A stretch of 35,000 bases of DNA, from positions 3,097,501-3,132,500 of the forward strand of contig NC_135553.1 in the NCBI RefSeq assembly GCF_964340395.1, in the 5' to 3' direction. Positions within the stretch are counted from its first letter, which is position 1; each line of letters starts with the position of its first letter. The notes under the pieces were generated by a model that was not told where the DNA came from, searched no databases, and worked only from the letters and a program-made list of their open reading frames with translations. Below are positions 11,598-24,765 of the stretch, in pieces. The translations under genes and the position numbers were made by a program. This DNA comes from Glandiceps talaboti (lineage: Eukaryota; Hemichordata; Enteropneusta; Spengelidae).

Positions 11598-13623
11598 ATG
11601 CGTATTCAGGCATTCAATTACTATGGACAATTATTATTTTCGTTCATTTTGAAGTACTCCGTCACGCTTCTGTGCATTAACCCCAGTAAAGTTACCATTA
11701 TCGTACATACGACCACGGGCCCGTACACATTTCTTGTCTTCAATTAACAATATCATTATTACCATTATTTGCTATAAAGGTACAGTACTGTAAGTAACCA
11801 AGCCCACGAGTTTGGTTCAATATTTTTTGGATAAATGCGTAGGAGTAAATTATTAAGGTGGGAACCGTGACTTTCTTTTAATTCACCAGACTGATCACTG
11901 GCGACTCAAGAAACACTCTCGGCGCCTTCTAGAAATGAACTGCTAACGTGTTCAACTTGGTGTGAGACACTAACCCGGTGATCATGCCTTGGTTGTCCGT
12001 CGTTACTATGTATTTTCAGACAGCATTGGGGTTCGCCTCCCTTTTTAGCATATACTGTAGTTGTTGTAGTTGTTGGCGATCGATGTAGTGCTGTTTGGTG
12101 TTATACAATGCTGACCATTCAGAAATAATTTTACTATATGCTTTATTTACCGTTCGATATATTGCTGTGTCGTGTTTAAATAGTGTCGGTTATTGATCTT
12201 CGGTACGTCGTGTTATATTGTCATCAACTCCTATATGTATTGCTGTTTTCTGTCGCGTGTCATTGCAATAGTGTTCTTCTTTGTATAGCCTTAAATCGCT
12301 CTTTAAGATATACAGTCACCATTATTTTTATCTTTGAAAACTTTCGTATATTTTCCACCCATCCCTACACACAGAAACATCACCACCACCAAAACCGCAT
12401 TTAATGAAAATGTCTACTGCAGTATCTCAATTTCGTTCTGCAAAAAAAAAGTACTTGGAACTGAGATATTGACTGTAAATGTAATGCCCGATTTATCTCA
12501 AGATTTCATCCTACAAGGTATCATTTCCCTGTTTGCCAACAAACACTTTCGATACCCTTACCGTTATCAGAACAGGTTTCAAGGAGTGCGAGTGTGTTTA
12601 GAAGATTGATACAGATTCTATCACCCTCTCAGTATGCTATCTAACACAGCACCAAACATTAGCTACCGCTACAGACACCGACGCCTGTCGGCTGCCGTCT
12701 TCTGTCGTCGACTTCTCCGACTTTGTATATTTATTTTCGGTATTGATATCCCACGCGAGAGTGTTATAGTAATTGGCCGCCCTTTGCAAGTAGCAATACC
12801 GACAACCGAACCGTAACACCGAGATACCCTGCAAGAACTTCCATAACCCAAGGACAACTAAATACCAATTCTATCATTTTCCTGGTCCAGTATAGATATT
12901 TGTCTGTCTACACACACGCGGTTTTTTCCAAATCCACAAGCGTTGCTCCACACAGTCATGTATAAAGAGCGAACAAAAATGTCAATCGAAGCCTGGAATG
13001 TGAAACTAATAAAAATGATTATGGAACAACACTCCGACTTGTCTTAGTAATTATTAACCCCTTCTTTTAATTCCTTCTTCTTTTTTGTCTTTTTTCACAC
13101 CACAGTTTTAATTTTTAATCAATTCATTTTCCATTCTGCTCCTTTTGCAATCACAAAAACCACTTATATACTTTAGCAGTCGACAATAATTTACAAGCTT
13201 CATAGTTCCGAATGAATTCATATATGACAGTTGTCTTTCTACAACACATTATAAAAAATTAATTTAGCTTTCTTAATGTAGCGGATGCATTTTGCAGGTC
13301 ACAACGTGCCTCATTAAACTTTTACAAGAATGATATGAGGGCTTGCCCAACACTCGCTGAGCACCCTCGTTTAGTTTGACTTGATATGATACATGAGGTC
13401 TAGGGAAAAAATTATTTGTCGCAACACCTCCCTCCGGAGTCTCTAAGTAGGAAGGCTAAAAAGAGTCGATAGTCACTTGGGTCGTCGTCGAAGTGGGTTT
13501 TTTCCGGGAATGAGCAAAGCGAGCCTTCGTTGTACGATGGGAGGTAGGTTATGTGGGTGAAAATGACAAAGAAATTCTGATTGTTTGTGATGGATGGCGA
13601 TAGTGAAACAGCGCTTTGCTGTG

Positions 13624-13634
13624 TAATTGAATTA
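13624..13634. promoter_or_regulatory. P3-type paired-class homeodomain dimer site
   Basis: TAATTGAATTA is a perfect match to the P3 palindrome TAAT-YNR-ATTA. PRD-class homeodomains with glutamine at position 50 are known to bind this site as cooperative dimers. It is 2.7 kb upstream of the UNCX start. Both homeobox genes in the window encode Q50 proteins. Binding is inferred. Confidence 0.35.
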
Positions 13635-14612
13635 TGGTCCCTCGAAGGTTACGGAAATATAATATAAATAGGAAGATGGAAAGCTAATTAGGCGTCGTAG
13701 CATAGAGGCTGATCATTTAATTTTCAACTTGCTAATACGTGAACGGCCATAGATAAAAAGCTAGTCAGAGAGTCAGTGATTTTCCCTGGAGGACACGTTG
13801 GTCTGATTTCCGACGATCCCATCACCCAGACACTTAAAAACCGGTAAACATTGTCTGAAAGTTAAGTGTTTCGAATTTCTCGTTCGCGTACACAGATTTG
13901 GTTCGGTTGTGGGAGAAGGCCAAACAAACGCAATACTAGCACGTCTCAGTGTTTTAGCAGAGAGACCTACAGTATCGATTTAAAGCTTTGGGCAAAGCAC
14001 AGACACATAAAATACAAACTTTCATAATTGTTTTCGGATTTTCTGTGACTTTGTCTCCTTATTTCAAACCGTCATTCAATCTTTTCCAATTATTTTTTTT
14101 CGGTTGGGTATTTATAAGTACATATTGAATTTCGGGTCGATGACTCTCGTGTGTATGGTACTTCTTGGTAACCATAGGGTCATGCCTAAAATACTGAATA
14201 CCCAACACTGCATTGTAAGAATGCAAATTACCAAAAGACTCACCCCCACCCCCACCCACCCCCCAGCTAAGCGCATGTACGTATGTACTACAATGCATTG
14301 ACGTTCCATGTATATATATTTATACCTATATTCATAGAGAAGTGTACGTATATATGTTGTATACGTGCATGCGTGTCTGATCTGAAGACTTTTTCTGAGG
14401 TCAAAGTTCACGCATTGTATACGTATGGGCAAAACTATAATTTGGTAGCAAATATCTCTTGCAGTTCCAAGTCTATACATGTACCATAGATGGGACAAGC
14501 TGGGCGTATAATTACGTTTCACATGCAAGACCATACAAACATTAGTACGGTGTACAATTACAGAAACTAAGTGACAGTTAACCGACTAAATGACTACAAA
14601 CCTAATATCTAA

Positions 14613-14615
<3 letters not shown>

Positions 14616-14689
<74 letters not shown>

Positions 14690-14694
14690 GTGTG

Positions 14695-14768
<74 letters not shown>

Positions 14769-14795
14769 TATACATATACATAAACATATACATAC

Positions 14796-14827
<32 letters not shown>

Positions 14828-14840
14828 ATACATATATACA
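14616..14840. repeat. Compound (AT)n / (CATACA)n microsatellite
   Basis: A pure AT run (14616-14684) passes through CATATGTGTG into a CATACA hexamer array (about 14697-14770), then a degenerate CATATA/TACATA array to 14840. Long frames encoding YIYI or CMCM strings are translations of this repeat, not genes. Confidence 0.97.
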
Positions 14841-15476
14841 ATTCAAACCATGAGTACACTGACTTACAACGACACGATGTTTGGATCTTTGGTATAAAAC
14901 CGTTTGGTTTATTTATTTATTTATTAAATATTTGTTTTCTGTGGTTTTGCTTGCCTGTTTATAGATTGCTCTCATGTCCTTTACGTCGATATCTCCCATG
15001 ATGTTTCAATCCATCGCACTGTTGTCAAATGCACATGTACAAATACTGACAACATATTTCACTTCCTCGGTTTCAGGAACGATGCAGCTGTAACGCGTAA
15101 GTCGTATGATATTCTGCAAGAAAGAGGATACCACCTTTTTTCAATTCTATGTACCTTCAGAGACCAGTGTACTTTCCTCGATGCCGAAGAGGACATAAAC
15201 ATTTGTAGTCGATGTGACACCTTTATAATTAATCAGCACAGTTTTGATAGATTTTAATTTACTAATGAACTTTCACAACATCGATGAAGCGTGTACCACA
15301 CTTTCTCTTATCCCAGTAGCAACCAAATTATCTTAATAGGTAATGAAATTTAGTAGCATCAATCGGTGACTGTTTAATAATGTAAATTGACATACTATTG
15401 GTTTTTAACGTAAAATACTTACTGGAGAGTCATGCTAATTTGTTTAAAGATTATATAGACGTACGTTCTTTCCGAG
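14841..15476. other. Unremarkable spacer
   Basis: No gene or element recognised. A short TTTA run is near 14909-14926. Confidence 0.6.
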
Positions 15477-15525
15477 TGAGAGCGATAGAGAGAAAGAGAC
15501 AGAGAGAGACAGCGAGACAGACAGG

Positions 15526-15585
<60 letters not shown>

Positions 15586-15596
15586 GACAGGCAGGC

Positions 15597-15684
<88 letters not shown>
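15477..15684. repeat. (GACA)n microsatellite with GA-rich leader
   Basis: An imperfect GAGA/GAGACA leader (15477-15525) runs into a GACA tetranucleotide array to 15684. The array is broken once by GACGACAGGCAGGCA near 15584-15596. The Q/T/D/R-rich open frame across it is an artefact. Confidence 0.97.
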
Positions 15685-16854
15685 TGACTGGAGAGCACTA
15701 GTCTGGATGCCAACTGTCGTCTAACCACAGTTTGGTCAAAGTCCCCTCGATTAGCACAGAAAGTTGTTCATCTAATTAGTGAACCCCAATTGTTACAGTG
15801 ACATAAACCGTTACCGTACCATATTTGGACATTACATAACTGCCCCAATAAACCCTAACTTTGTGAGGGATTGTGTTATTGGTTAGAATTTTGTGATTGA
15901 TTAACAAAGACATGATGTTAATGACTGTGTGGGTGGCTACGGGTCAATTTTAAATTGCATCTCAGGACTTCTAGACCAACAGCTTTGACTATACTGTGAG
16001 TGAAGGTATAAATCGTAACGATACTGTATGGGAATTAGACTAGGAGAACACAAGACGTCGATACCCTATGTATTCTCTCGGCAGAGTTTGAGGAGACAAA
16101 ACTTAACGCATTAAAAGTAAGTATTACAGATATAACAAATATTGTTATATATGAATCATGGTGAATTGCAGATACCATTGACATACTGATCCAACAGCTG
16201 TACTGTGTCATGTCGTTTAAATCTATCTTGAATTTCAAATACTTCACAGAATGTACTATCATCCTGTTGAAGAAACAAATTGTGTAAATGTAAACCTGAC
16301 AGATTCCAACAGTGACGACACCACTTAATGGAGTGTAACGTTAACAATTAATACAACAACATACCACCAGTCTAGATACAACTTGATGCTAGCTAGCAAC
16401 AAACAAACCCTCCTTCGTTTCTTTGTAATCCTTCAACTGAGAACAACCAATATTAAATTCAACAAAAGACTTTCATGCACATGTAGGCATCTGTAATTTT
16501 AATCCCAGACAACTATTGTAATTGTCTGACTATTTGATATGTGTTACCAATGTACTTATATTAATTATGTTTGTTATACCAGATATAATGTATATAAAAT
16601 ATAATCTCTTTGAAATGAGTCAGGTGTGACTGCTTTTAATTCGTATAATGGTTGTCAAATTGTATAAATATCGATTTGACCAAATATGTCTTGTTTTCTA
16701 TTTCGCTTGATATAATAACACACCGTTATATACGATTAAAAATGTATATATAGATGAATTTTTGCACTGCCCCTTATGATGAGCGTTCAACAAATTTGGC
16801 ATGGCAAGATGTACTGCGATTATAAAACATATTTGTACAGATGAGTTGTAGTGT
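15685..16854. other. AT-rich intergenic spacer
   Basis: No gene seen. It holds a perfect 21-bp inverted repeat (ATATAACAA-ATA-TTGTTATAT) at 16130-16150. Confidence 0.6.
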
Positions 16855-16855
16855 G

Positions 16856-16887
<32 letters not shown>

Positions 16888-17191
16888 TGTATGTATGTAT
16901 GTATGTATGTATGTATGTATGTATGTATGCATGCATGCATGCATGTATGTATGTATGTATGTATGTATGTATGTATGTATGTATGTATGTATGTATGTAT
17001 GTATGTATGCATGCATGCATGCATGCGTGTGTATGTATGTATGTATGTATGTATGTATGTATGTATGTATGTGTGCGTGCGTGCGTGCGTGCGTGCGTGC
17101 GTGTGTATGTATGTATGTATGTATGTATGTATGTATGTATGTATGTATGTATGTATGTATGGTATGTATGTATGTATGTATGTATGTATGT
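16855..17191. repeat. Compound (GTAT)n/(GCAT)n/(GTGC)n microsatellite
   Basis: A 337-bp tetranucleotide array. GTAT blocks alternate with two blocks of GCAT (about 16928-16943 and 17008-17025) and one GTGC block (about 17071-17104). One extra G near 17161 shifts the phase. Three frames on each strand stay open across it because the repeat lacks stops; none is a gene. A degenerate TG-rich zone follows to about 17347. Confidence 0.97.
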
Positions 17192-17347
17192 TATATCTCC
17201 GTGTATTATCTCATGCTTGGATACATGAGTGTATGTAAAGTACATTATATATGTACACAAAATTCGTGTTTTGACGTGCGTGTATGCGTGTGTTTGTCAC
17301 AAAGTGTATGCATTTGTGTGTATGTGCATGTGTATGTATGTGTGTGT

Positions 17348-17754
17348 ATGTTACACCCAATCTGTGCAATTGCGCAATTCATGGAATGGGTAGGTAACTT
17401 TGCCCAGTTCATGAAATAGTTAATCGTGTTGCCCAGGTTATGAAGTGGGTATGGTAAGATATGCCCAGTACATGAAATGAGCATCTTTTATGGGACACAC
17501 ACAAAAAAGAATAAGAATCAAACAAACTCATCACTTCACAATTCTTATTTTATTATAATTCAGTGTAGCTTGTTGTTTTAATAGAGTTCGATAATCAACA
17601 CCCCAGTTCAAAATTCTTGCCCCAAAAAATTAATTTTGCCCTTCTATATCGTAATCTATACTCTTATTTGCATAAGGTTAACCATTCCATGAACTGGGCA
17701 AAGTTACACTGCACATTTCATGAATTGGGCAGTTTCATGGATTGGGTGTAACAT
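17348..17754. mobile_element. Foldback/MITE-like element with 15-bp perfect terminal inverted repeats
   Basis: The 15-mer ATGTTACACCCAATC at 17348-17362 is repeated exactly in inverted orientation at 17740-17754. The inversion extends inward about 80 bp with lower identity, including AACTTTGCCCAGTTCATG on the left and its complement on the right. Inside are several copies of a TGCCCAGTTCATGAAAT motif, roughly every 30 bp: three direct on the left, then inverted on the right. The centre also has AAGAATAAGAAT facing ATTCTTATTTTATT. It encodes no protein. Target duplications are hard to define because TG-rich microsatellite flanks it. It is probably a non-autonomous DNA transposon; the family is unknown. 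Confidence 0.75.
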
Positions 17755-19060
17755 GTACACATGTGTGTGTTTCTTTGTATGTCTCCGCATACGTGCCCGG
17801 TGTGTGTATGTGAGTATGTGAGTTTTGTATGGCTGGCTATTCACACTGTATCCATGAGGATAGAAACATCCTGTGATAACAAATACCCATTCGTGTCCCT
17901 GAAGCTGAATATATGTATTACAATTCATTGCATGCATAGCTATAATGAACAGTTCAGTGTATCTTTAGTAACCTAACTAAATCCTTCAACTAGTTGGTTA
18001 GAAACATATTACAGCTAAAGAAACAATCAAATAAGATGTAGACAATAAACCCCTTGTTGAAAACATCTTTCCCCTGTGTTTATTGTTTTTCTCAAAAGTA
18101 AAATTGGTTTATTATTTGTTAAATTTCCCTAGCATTACGAAAATTGTGTCTTACTCGTGTATCTGAAGCCAATAAATATTTAATTGAAACAGCATTATCT
18201 TAATAGTCAATCAGTGGGATATATAAAATTTCTTGGGACCAACAACATTGACAAGATAAATCACCATTCTAGGATGATTGAAAGACAACTTTCAAATTCC
18301 CGAAACTCGAATGATATGACAAGCGCTTAATTTTCATAGGCCTCCGTTTGTTAATCGGCTCACAAATCAAACTGGAAAGCCGTGTTGGATTAGTACAACA
18401 GAAAGTTCACTTCCACGACTCATCATAAATTCCAGTTGTGTAAAATTTTCGTTTCCATATTACCCCCTCATAAAAGACAATTTGCTCTCAAGTAAACCAT
18501 TAGCCGAAGGCTGAATAATGACCATTTCCTGTAATGGTTTTATATTGAAGAAGTTGCTCCCCGTGGAATTGAATGACGAGCCGGAAAATGGAGACTATTT
18601 TAAGGCATATTTAAAACAACACAATCAGTTCGGCACAATAATTGCTTAAATGTTAAAACCGTAGAAGAGTAGCTTACTTGTTTTTGTTTTTGTTTTTGTT
18701 TTGTTTTTATATCGATCTGGTATCGGGACAGCGATTGAAAATTAATGAAATCACTTTGTTGTTCAAATGAAGTTTCTTCTTGTCTTGGATCTATCTTGTC
18801 TTTTCTGAAACAATAAAATGACACCTTCAAATTACAATTAATGTTACGGCAGCACTTTAATACCGCGACGCACATTTTTCCCTATTTTTATCCACACAAC
18901 CCCCCCCCCTCCCCACCCCAATCCCCATTTCTCAGTAATATGAACGGTAGTATCCTGTGAAAACGTTCTTTGTTTTAAGTTAATCTTTCGCATACAAGGT
19001 CGGGAAAATGGATATAATGATATTCAACTTGGTCGTTTGTCTTGGCTGTTTGTTTGATTG
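17755..19060. other. AT-rich intergenic spacer
   Basis: No gene recognised. It contains a TTTTTG pentamer-like run (about 18677-18710) and a C run at 18901-18916. Open frames are short and lack domain signatures. Confidence 0.6.
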
Positions 19061-19070
19061 ACTAGCTCGT

Positions 19071-19399
19071 TCACTCACCTACTCACTCATTCACTCACTC
19101 ACTCACTCACTCACTCACTCACTCACTCACTCACTCACTCACTCACTCACTCACTCACTCACTCACTCACTCACTCACTCACTCACTCTATCACTCACTC
19201 ACTCACTCACTCACTATTGCACTCACTCACTCACTCACTATTTCACTCACTCCCTCACTCACTCTTTCACTCACTCACTCACTCACTCACTCACTCACTC
19301 ACTCACTCACTCACTCACTCACTCACTCACTCACTCAATCAATCAATCAATCACTCACTCACTCACTCACTCACTCACTCACTCACTCACTCATTCACT
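19071..19399. repeat. (CTCA)n microsatellite
   Basis: About 330 bp of CTCA tetranucleotides with a few point variants (CTATCA, TATTGCA, TATTTCA, CTCTTTCA) and a four-unit AATC block near 19336-19352. The LTHS-repeat open frame across it is an artefact. Confidence 0.97.
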
Positions 19400-19412
19400 T
19401 GGTGAGATTGTT

Positions 19413-19500
19413 TATGTATGTATGTATGTATGTATGTATGTATGTATGTATGTATGTATGTATGTATGTATGTATGTATGTATGTATGTATGTATGTATG
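19413..19500. repeat. (TATG)n microsatellite
   Basis: A pure TATG array starting 13 bp after the CTCA array, followed by a GTGCGTGCGCGTGTG tail. Confidence 0.97.
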
Positions 19501-20625
<1,125 letters not shown>

Positions 20626-23540
20626 GATGGTGTGCGATTATGTCAGATGAAAATACAAAGATTTTGAGAAATGAACCTGGATGTATTTATTTGGAGTCAT
20701 TTCCTCAACTCGTAGGTATCTACTCTGTACTTACTGTGTCACTCAATGAAGATGAATGAAGATGAGACAAAATACGAGCCAACGTTAGAGTAGAAGGAAA
20801 ACACGGAGATAGATACGACTGAATTGGGTAATTGTTACAATGAGTTTCTCCAAATGGCTTTCTCTGAGTATAGGCCATAGGAAGCCCTATAGCGAATACA
20901 TGATTCACAAATATTTTCTCATACTAATTAAGAAAACAATCATCACTGAGAAATATTCTGTCAATTAGAAAAAAGGACCTTTTTGAACGATAAGATACTA
21001 AATTTTGTTTTAAATTTGGGACATTTTCCATTCGATCGCAAACTTCAAACAAAGACAAGTGTAGACATAACAAGATTTGATCATAAATCAAAAATGAATT
21101 CAAACTGTTTGGCATCCTTTTAAAAAAATATGAACTGTTACGATAATGATTTTAATGCCATTTGAAACGCGCTACAATAACGGAAAGGTACGAGTGACGG
21201 TTTCTTCTTCTCCTCTAGATCATCTTTAACACTTGGTCACATCCATATGCTTGGCAAAACCTGATGAGGAGATCTCAGATAGTCAGTCATCTCCATGGCA
21301 ACGGGAGAACATTATTTTACTCTATCGTCATTGAATGTGTCATGCAGTAGAGATGAAACCGGGGCAATGATTTATAGGGTGAGTGAGCATGATTTTAGAC
21401 TTCACAGAAGTGAGAGCATGTAAATGAAGTCGAAATCAGAAGCTGTTCCAATGTGATAAATCGACACTTGAGTCGTCCAAACAATACAACGTCATCTATT
21501 ATATATTTCAGACAGCGATATGGCAGTTAACTCGGAGCGAGCTGAAATGTATTCGACAACACCGAGCGTTTCCCAACAGACAGTCACGAATTAATTGAAA
21601 ATTTCGAAAGAGGACAAGTCGCAGGATGGGGAAAATGTACACGGTGCAATACGGAGAGGATTGACTTTTTTAACTGCTAGTCGATTTCGAAGTGCGATGG
21701 TTTGCTGTCCATAGTAACGCGATGCAAATTTGCAAAATCGTAAGACTGGTAAAAAAAAGTTAGATGAGAACTGGATGATCTATGAACACGAGAGATACAC
21801 ACGTATAGTCGTATTGTTATGGGCTGTGCTGTTGCACCAGAATCCCCTATGTATCATATTTTGTATCCCCTTCTCTGAATGTAACATTAACAGGGCGAAT
21901 CAGTTACTGGTTTTTAATATCTTTTCCTAGCACTGTTAATTTCTTCTCATCGGACAGTTCACCCAATACAATCTAGGTATCGAAATCTGATAGCATAATG
22001 GATATTGACAATAAGTCGGGGATATTGCTACAATTACCGCCCTATCAGTGTCAGGCTCGCGGGCTTGATTTTTGATTAAGCGTCAACAGGAAAAAGAACT
22101 ATCAACGGATATGTCTGAGAACTAGGTTGGCAAACAACTAGTCCCGTTCACTGATTACACGTCTATTTAACCAGAAAGAAGAGAAGCTAAATGTGGCCTT
22201 TTAGCACTTATTCATTTAATGCTCAGTATCACACCCCATCAACTTTTTTTTTCCAATCGCGTGAAAATCCAAACCGTCACGAAAAATGCGAAAGTATGAA
22301 TATCACACATAAACAAAGTTCCCTGATTTGTTGAATCATTACAAACTTTAACATAAATCCATCGTTTAGAGGATATAATTAAAGGACCCAGTGTGCTATA
22401 TATTATGTGTGTGTTGAAAAATTATTAGGCTTACGATGAACGGAATGTACTAGCTATATAAGATGCCAATAACATTTCTAAAGTTATATTGAGTCTTGAC
22501 TTAACTCATAAATTACATGCAACTATATTAGCGTCGAATATTAATATACAATCTGATTATAGAATAGTCATATCCTTCGGTACACCATTAACTGTTGAGC
22601 TCCTTAAAAATGTCTTATTTAAAAAAATTTGAATTTCTATAGGTTCTGGGTTAAAGTTTCCTCATTCCGAAAGATTTTATTTTTTAATTACTACCGATAT
22701 CGCCATAGATGAGGTCGAACTAGGTTTTCCATAATTTTCCAAGTGTAAAATTAATAGTATAAAGTATTTATAGGGGATCGGACAGCCTTCGCTTTCTCGT
22801 TATCGAAGCATTACCCCACCCGTCAATGTGTAATTATACCAAATAGATTTTTACCCGTTCAACAAATCGCGTTTTACGCTCGGATGCTGCTTGAACTAAA
22901 TGAATTTTCAGAGGGACGACTATCAATGCAAAGTCGGACTGTGTCCTTTACGACCGCTTTCACATGGAAATTTCGTTATTATTTTAAGTGCTCTTGCGAG
23001 CAAATTTCGTTAATTTTCCAGGACTCCGTCACGCTGGAACGAGCCTGTTGGAACCCCATCGGGCATGCACTAGACAACTGAGTGTTTTTGCCGCGGGAAA
23101 TTTACTGGAAATTGCTGATGTCGTTAAGAGGTATCGAAATAACAAAGTGAGGACCCGGGTACCCCCCAGGGTAAACTCACACGGTGAAATCTTGCGCGAA
23201 TAATTCGGACTAGTTGTTTTCTTTGACTGTACACACTGAAACCCTCGTCTGTCTGTGGTATGACAATGACTATTCCCTCACAATCCAATAAAGAGGATAT
23301 ACTATTGAGACAACCTTCGCTTTTCTTAAGCTGTCAGCTCCATCGCAGGCAATCGCTTCCATACACGAAGTAACATTTATTATTTATTGTTAAGCTATTA
23401 TTATGACGCTTCGCTTCAATACGAAGTAGTCCGAGCTACAATTTGAATATCAGTTAAGCTGCTACCTCATCATTTAAATAAATAATGACGATCGAGAAAT
23501 AGGCTTCCTAAATGACTAAACAGATCGGTGACCTCTTCCG

Positions 23541-23553
23541 GGGTTAAAGGTCA
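23541..23553 (+). promoter_or_regulatory. DR1-type nuclear-receptor motif
   Basis: GGGTTAAAGGTCA consists of two direct hexamer half-sites one base apart, the pattern bound by HNF4, COUP-TF and RXR dimers. An inverted TGACCT half-site lies 13 bp upstream of AGGTCA, and another GGTCA lies about 17 bp downstream. Function is inferred from motif alone. Confidence 0.3.
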
Positions 23554-24689
23554 CGTAAGTTGTCATGGTCAATGAGATGTTATCAATTTACAAAATTGAT
23601 CAAGCAAGCCATGTGGAATTCCATAAGTTAGAGTACGCACAATTTCATGTTAACGATTTTACTACCAAAATTTAAACAAAAACGTTGCTCCAAAATAATT
23701 TGTTAAACAAAATTAACGTTCTTTGCGAATTTATGACACATTTTGTATTAATTCTGAAATATACTCGGATAAATGTTATTAATGTGTGATTCTACATTAA
23801 AATGCTTGGTTTTTAGTATTCAAACTTTTCTTATGAATAATTTCAGAATGGATTTCGTCTGAGCGACATGTCTGTGTTCCCACAAAGGAACATACATGTG
23901 TGACCAACGCCCACACACGTCAAGTGTAACGTGCACATCTTTTGCATGTTTGAGAAAGTGATTTGAACATAGAAAACAAATACAACCATTATTGTGTGTC
24001 GCAGGCTGGTATACGTAGTGCGAGTATTTTGAATTTCCGTGCGCGCGGTCACGGTATACATACATCGTCAAAATATGCTCGTGTGCGCATGTTCATTACG
24101 AACAAATTTGTCCAATATATCTACAGTTCATCATATTAAACTTGCTGTCTCATATTTCAACCAAAATCAATATTTTATGAAAAAATGGAAGTCAAAAGTC
24201 TGTAAGCCTGTAGGCAAATGAACAGATTACATTTAAATTTCACCCTTCAGAAACGGTGGAAGTAGCATCAACGATATCCTAATTTGGAAAGATTTTTTTT
24301 ATATTGAAGGAACAACAAGAAAGTGCTAAAATAACGATTTAGTTGTAATTACAGAAAATTTACAATAATTCAAACTATGTCCATTTCTGTTCACGATGGC
24401 AAAGTGTCTGGATATCAAAACTGCAATTGATATGACATAAACTATAAACGCAATAAATAGACTAAGATAGGATTTCCAGGACCTCCCACATGGCTTCAGT
24501 TTTTCAGGGCTCTTGTAGACGATAACAAACAAAGCGCATTCAATTAAGTATTGACACCGAGGAATCTCACATAGCCTTGGGCAAGGGGATCCAGTAACTG
24601 TTTTGTAGGCTGCAATAACCGTAGAGGGCGTCATCTCTTCAACTTATATATTAATTGAACCACGGTTGAGTGACGCGACAACTTTGCAA

Positions 24690-24765
24690 TTTGCAATTAA
24701 TTGAAAATTTATCGCGCTGTATTCGCAGGTTGAAATTAATTAATTAAAGTAACAATTAATTAGAT
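24690..24765. promoter_or_regulatory. Cluster of homeodomain-type TAATTA sites
   Basis: Repeated ATTAAT/TAATTA cores occur near 24695-24702, 24735-24747 and 24754-24763. They include TAATTAATTA (24737-24746), a TAAT-N2-ATTA palindrome. Such sites are common in AT-rich DNA; the local density is what stands out. Confidence 0.3.

Larger units (their letters stand above)
10930..14600. other. UNCX 5' UTR/upstream intergenic sequence
   Basis: No gene recognised. The part nearest the ATG (10930-11121) is open in frame with UNCX. The rest has only short, non-coding-like frames. A P3-type homeodomain palindrome lies at 13624-13634 in a complex, non-repetitive stretch (13550-13900). A small C-rich run is at 14240-14263. 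Confidence 0.6.

Noticed and set aside
14602-15001. Open frames rich in YIYI, CMCM or IHIH
   Set aside because: Translations of the AT/CATACA microsatellite.
16855-17191. CRISPR-like regular repeats
   Set aside because: Pure tetranucleotide microsatellite with no spacers, in a eukaryotic context.
16698-17419. Overlapping frames reading MYVC or HTYI repeats on both strands
   Set aside because: Translations of the GTAT array; all frames stay open because the repeat lacks stop codons.
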